Of a stretch of DNA of 32,523 bases, positions 31,589 to 32,523 are shown one piece after another. The notes beneath the pieces are model-generated. The model searched no databases, was not told where the DNA came from, and saw nothing but the letters and a program-made list of their open reading frames with translations. This stretch comes from an uncultured Bacteroidales bacterium (lineage in GTDB: Bacteria; Bacteroidota; Bacteroidia; Bacteroidales; Paludibacteraceae), in contig CADCCH010000023.1 in NCBI GenBank assembly GCA_902799875.1, forward strand, positions 1-32,523, given 5' to 3'. The translations under genes were made by a program, and so were the position numbers. Position 1 is the stretch's first letter; each line of letters opens with the position of its first letter.

Positions 31589-32478
31589 TTGTATCGATTG
31601 ATACAAACTCCGGTTTCTGCTTCGGTGTGACACGTGCCATCCAAGCAGCAGAGAGCGAACTTCAGAAGGGTTCGCTTTATTGCTTGGGCGATATCGTGCA
31701 TAACGGACAAGAGGTCGCACGACTCGAACTCAAAGGACTTGCCACCATCGATTATGATGACCTGCGCACGCTTCCTTCTCATTCGCGCGTGCTCCTTCGG
31801 GCACACGGGGAACCGCCTTCCACCTATTGGATTGCACAGCAACGCGGCATCGAGATCATCGATGCCACTTGTCCGGTCGTCAAAAAACTGCAGGACCGTA
31901 TTCGTGCCTGCTACGAGCAGCATCGCAATGACGAAACCGTTCCACCGCAGATTGTTATCTACGGCAAACCCGGACATGCCGAGGTCATCGGTCTCCAAGG
32001 TCAGACCAATAACACCGCAATCGTCATTGAGTCCGCTGACCAACTCGACCGACTTGATTTTACCCGCCCCATCTACCTCTTCTCGCAGACCACCAAGAGC
32101 ATAGAGGGATTTCAGGAATTGGTGAATGCAATTCAATTAGCCATCAGTCATCAGCCGTCAGCTGTCAGTTTCGAGTATCACGACACGATTTGTAGGAACG
32201 TGGCTAATCGAGTAGCGCAGTTACAGGCGTTTGCACGGTCTAATGACTTGGTGATCTTCGTTGGCGGCTCCAAGTCCTCCAATGCGAAAGTGCTCTATCA
32301 GCATTGCTTGGAGGCGAACCCCAATACGCTGTTCGTCTCATCAGCGGACGAGCTGAATAATCTAACAACGAAGTGGTCTAACAGCGAAGCCGGTCTCAGA
32401 ATCGGTATCTGCGGCGCAACGAGCACTCCCTTATGGCTGATGGAGAAAGTGAAAGAGGAGATCGAAAAGACCCAATAA
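31585..32478 (+). CDS. ispH: 4-hydroxy-3-methylbut-2-enyl diphosphate reductase
   Basis: This is the last enzyme of the MEP isoprenoid pathway, a [4Fe-4S] protein making IPP and DMAPP. The 297 residues have the cluster ligands Cys12 (SGFCFGV), Cys96 (DATCPVV) and Cys203 (HDTICRN). Substrate-site residues include His39, His74 (AHGE), and His131/Glu133 (GHAEVIG), plus SQTT and GGSKSSNAK. The linker near residues 184-195 (LAISHQPSAVS) is encoded by a 7-bp array at 32135-32169. It lies 7 bases after cmk. Isoprenoids made here would feed the undecaprenyl carrier recycled by UppP. Confidence 0.97.
   Translation: MVVSIDTNSGFCFGVTRAIQAAESELQKGSLYCLGDIVHNGQEVARLELKGLATIDYDDLRTLPSHSRVLLRAHGEPPSTYWIAQQRGIEIIDATCPVVKKLQDRIRACYEQHRNDETVPPQIVIYGKPGHAEVIGLQGQTNNTAIVIESADQLDRLDFTRPIYLFSQTTKSIEGFQELVNAIQLAISHQPSAVSFEYHDTICRNVANRVAQLQAFARSNDLVIFVGGSKSSNAKVLYQHCLEANPNTLFVSSADELNNLTTKWSNSEAGLRIGICGATSTPLWLMEKVKEEIEKTQ
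32135..32169. repeat. Imperfect 7-bp tandem array, 5 units, inside ispH
   Basis: Units are AATTAGC, CATCAGT, CATCAGC, CGTCAGC, TGTCAGT. It encodes a variable linker directly before the conserved FEYHDTIC block. Confidence 0.78.
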
Positions 32479-32512
32479 ATAGTACATCGTAAATGACCAA
32501 ATAGTAAATACA
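32477..32512. repeat. Imperfect 7-bp array after ispH, before a possible next gene
   Basis: Units AAATAGT, ACATCGT, AAATGAC, then after one extra base AAATAGT, AAATACA. It begins at the ispH stop and ends just before an ATG at 32516 that may start the next gene, which is cut off by the window end and cannot be identified. Confidence 0.6.
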
Positions 32513-32523
32513 TTTATGGATTC

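Overview
The window comes from a member of the Bacteroidota, most likely an anaerobic Bacteroidales from a gut-like habitat. The evidence is a complete porP-gldKLMN type IX secretion (T9SS) core operon, porQ, three secreted proteins with T9SS-type C-terminal tails, fumarate reductase subunits of the Bacteroides type, phylum-typical small proteins (DUF4295, DUF3098, DUF2795), no Shine-Dalgarno signals at most starts, and promoters of the Bacteroides form TTTG-N20-TAnnTTTG. I do not assign a genus.

Layout. 1-4540: tRNA-Lys; a four-gene minus-strand set (MurU-like nucleotidyltransferase, RapZ C-terminal domain protein, AmgK-like sugar kinase, lipid kinase) that looks linked to cell-wall sugar or lipid metabolism; a ribosomal set (L28, L33, DUF4295); then tRNA-Asp and tRNA-Arg. 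4600-18106: a 13.5 kb unbroken minus-strand array that starts at a promoter near 18130-18161 and runs DUF2795, porP, gldK, gldL, gldM, gldN, ftsX, DUF3098, uppP, truB, queA, ung, polA, DUF4886. Neighbours often overlap by 1-17 bases, so secretion machinery, division, lipid carrier recycling, tRNA modification and DNA repair genes are physically coupled. 18237-21249: cobalamin adenosyltransferase and a methyltransferase (minus), divergent from a SpmA/SpmB-like membrane protein and ybeY (plus), with two interleaved promoters between them. 21251-29642: a pectate lyase (plus) meets a secreted endonuclease/phosphatase-family protein (minus) tail to tail. The fumarate reductase genes frdB, frdA and frdC follow, with a BspA-like leucine-rich repeat surface protein lodged between frdC and frdA. 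29744-32523: porQ, cmk and ispH.

The genes fit one lifestyle: an anaerobe respiring with fumarate, exporting a pectin-degrading enzyme, a nuclease-like enzyme and a surface repeat protein through T9SS, and depending on cobalamin. The main oddities are: an frdA broken by an apparent small deletion; a DNA polymerase I without its 3'-5' exonuclease domain; an AmgK/RapZ-C pair in two overlapping frames; eight promoters with identical 20-base spacing, one placed so that the mRNA should be leaderless; two convergent cargo genes whose last codons are encoded on opposite strands of the same 17 bp; cargo genes inside the frd operon; and repeated arrays of imperfect 7-8 bp units in protein linkers and at gene borders.
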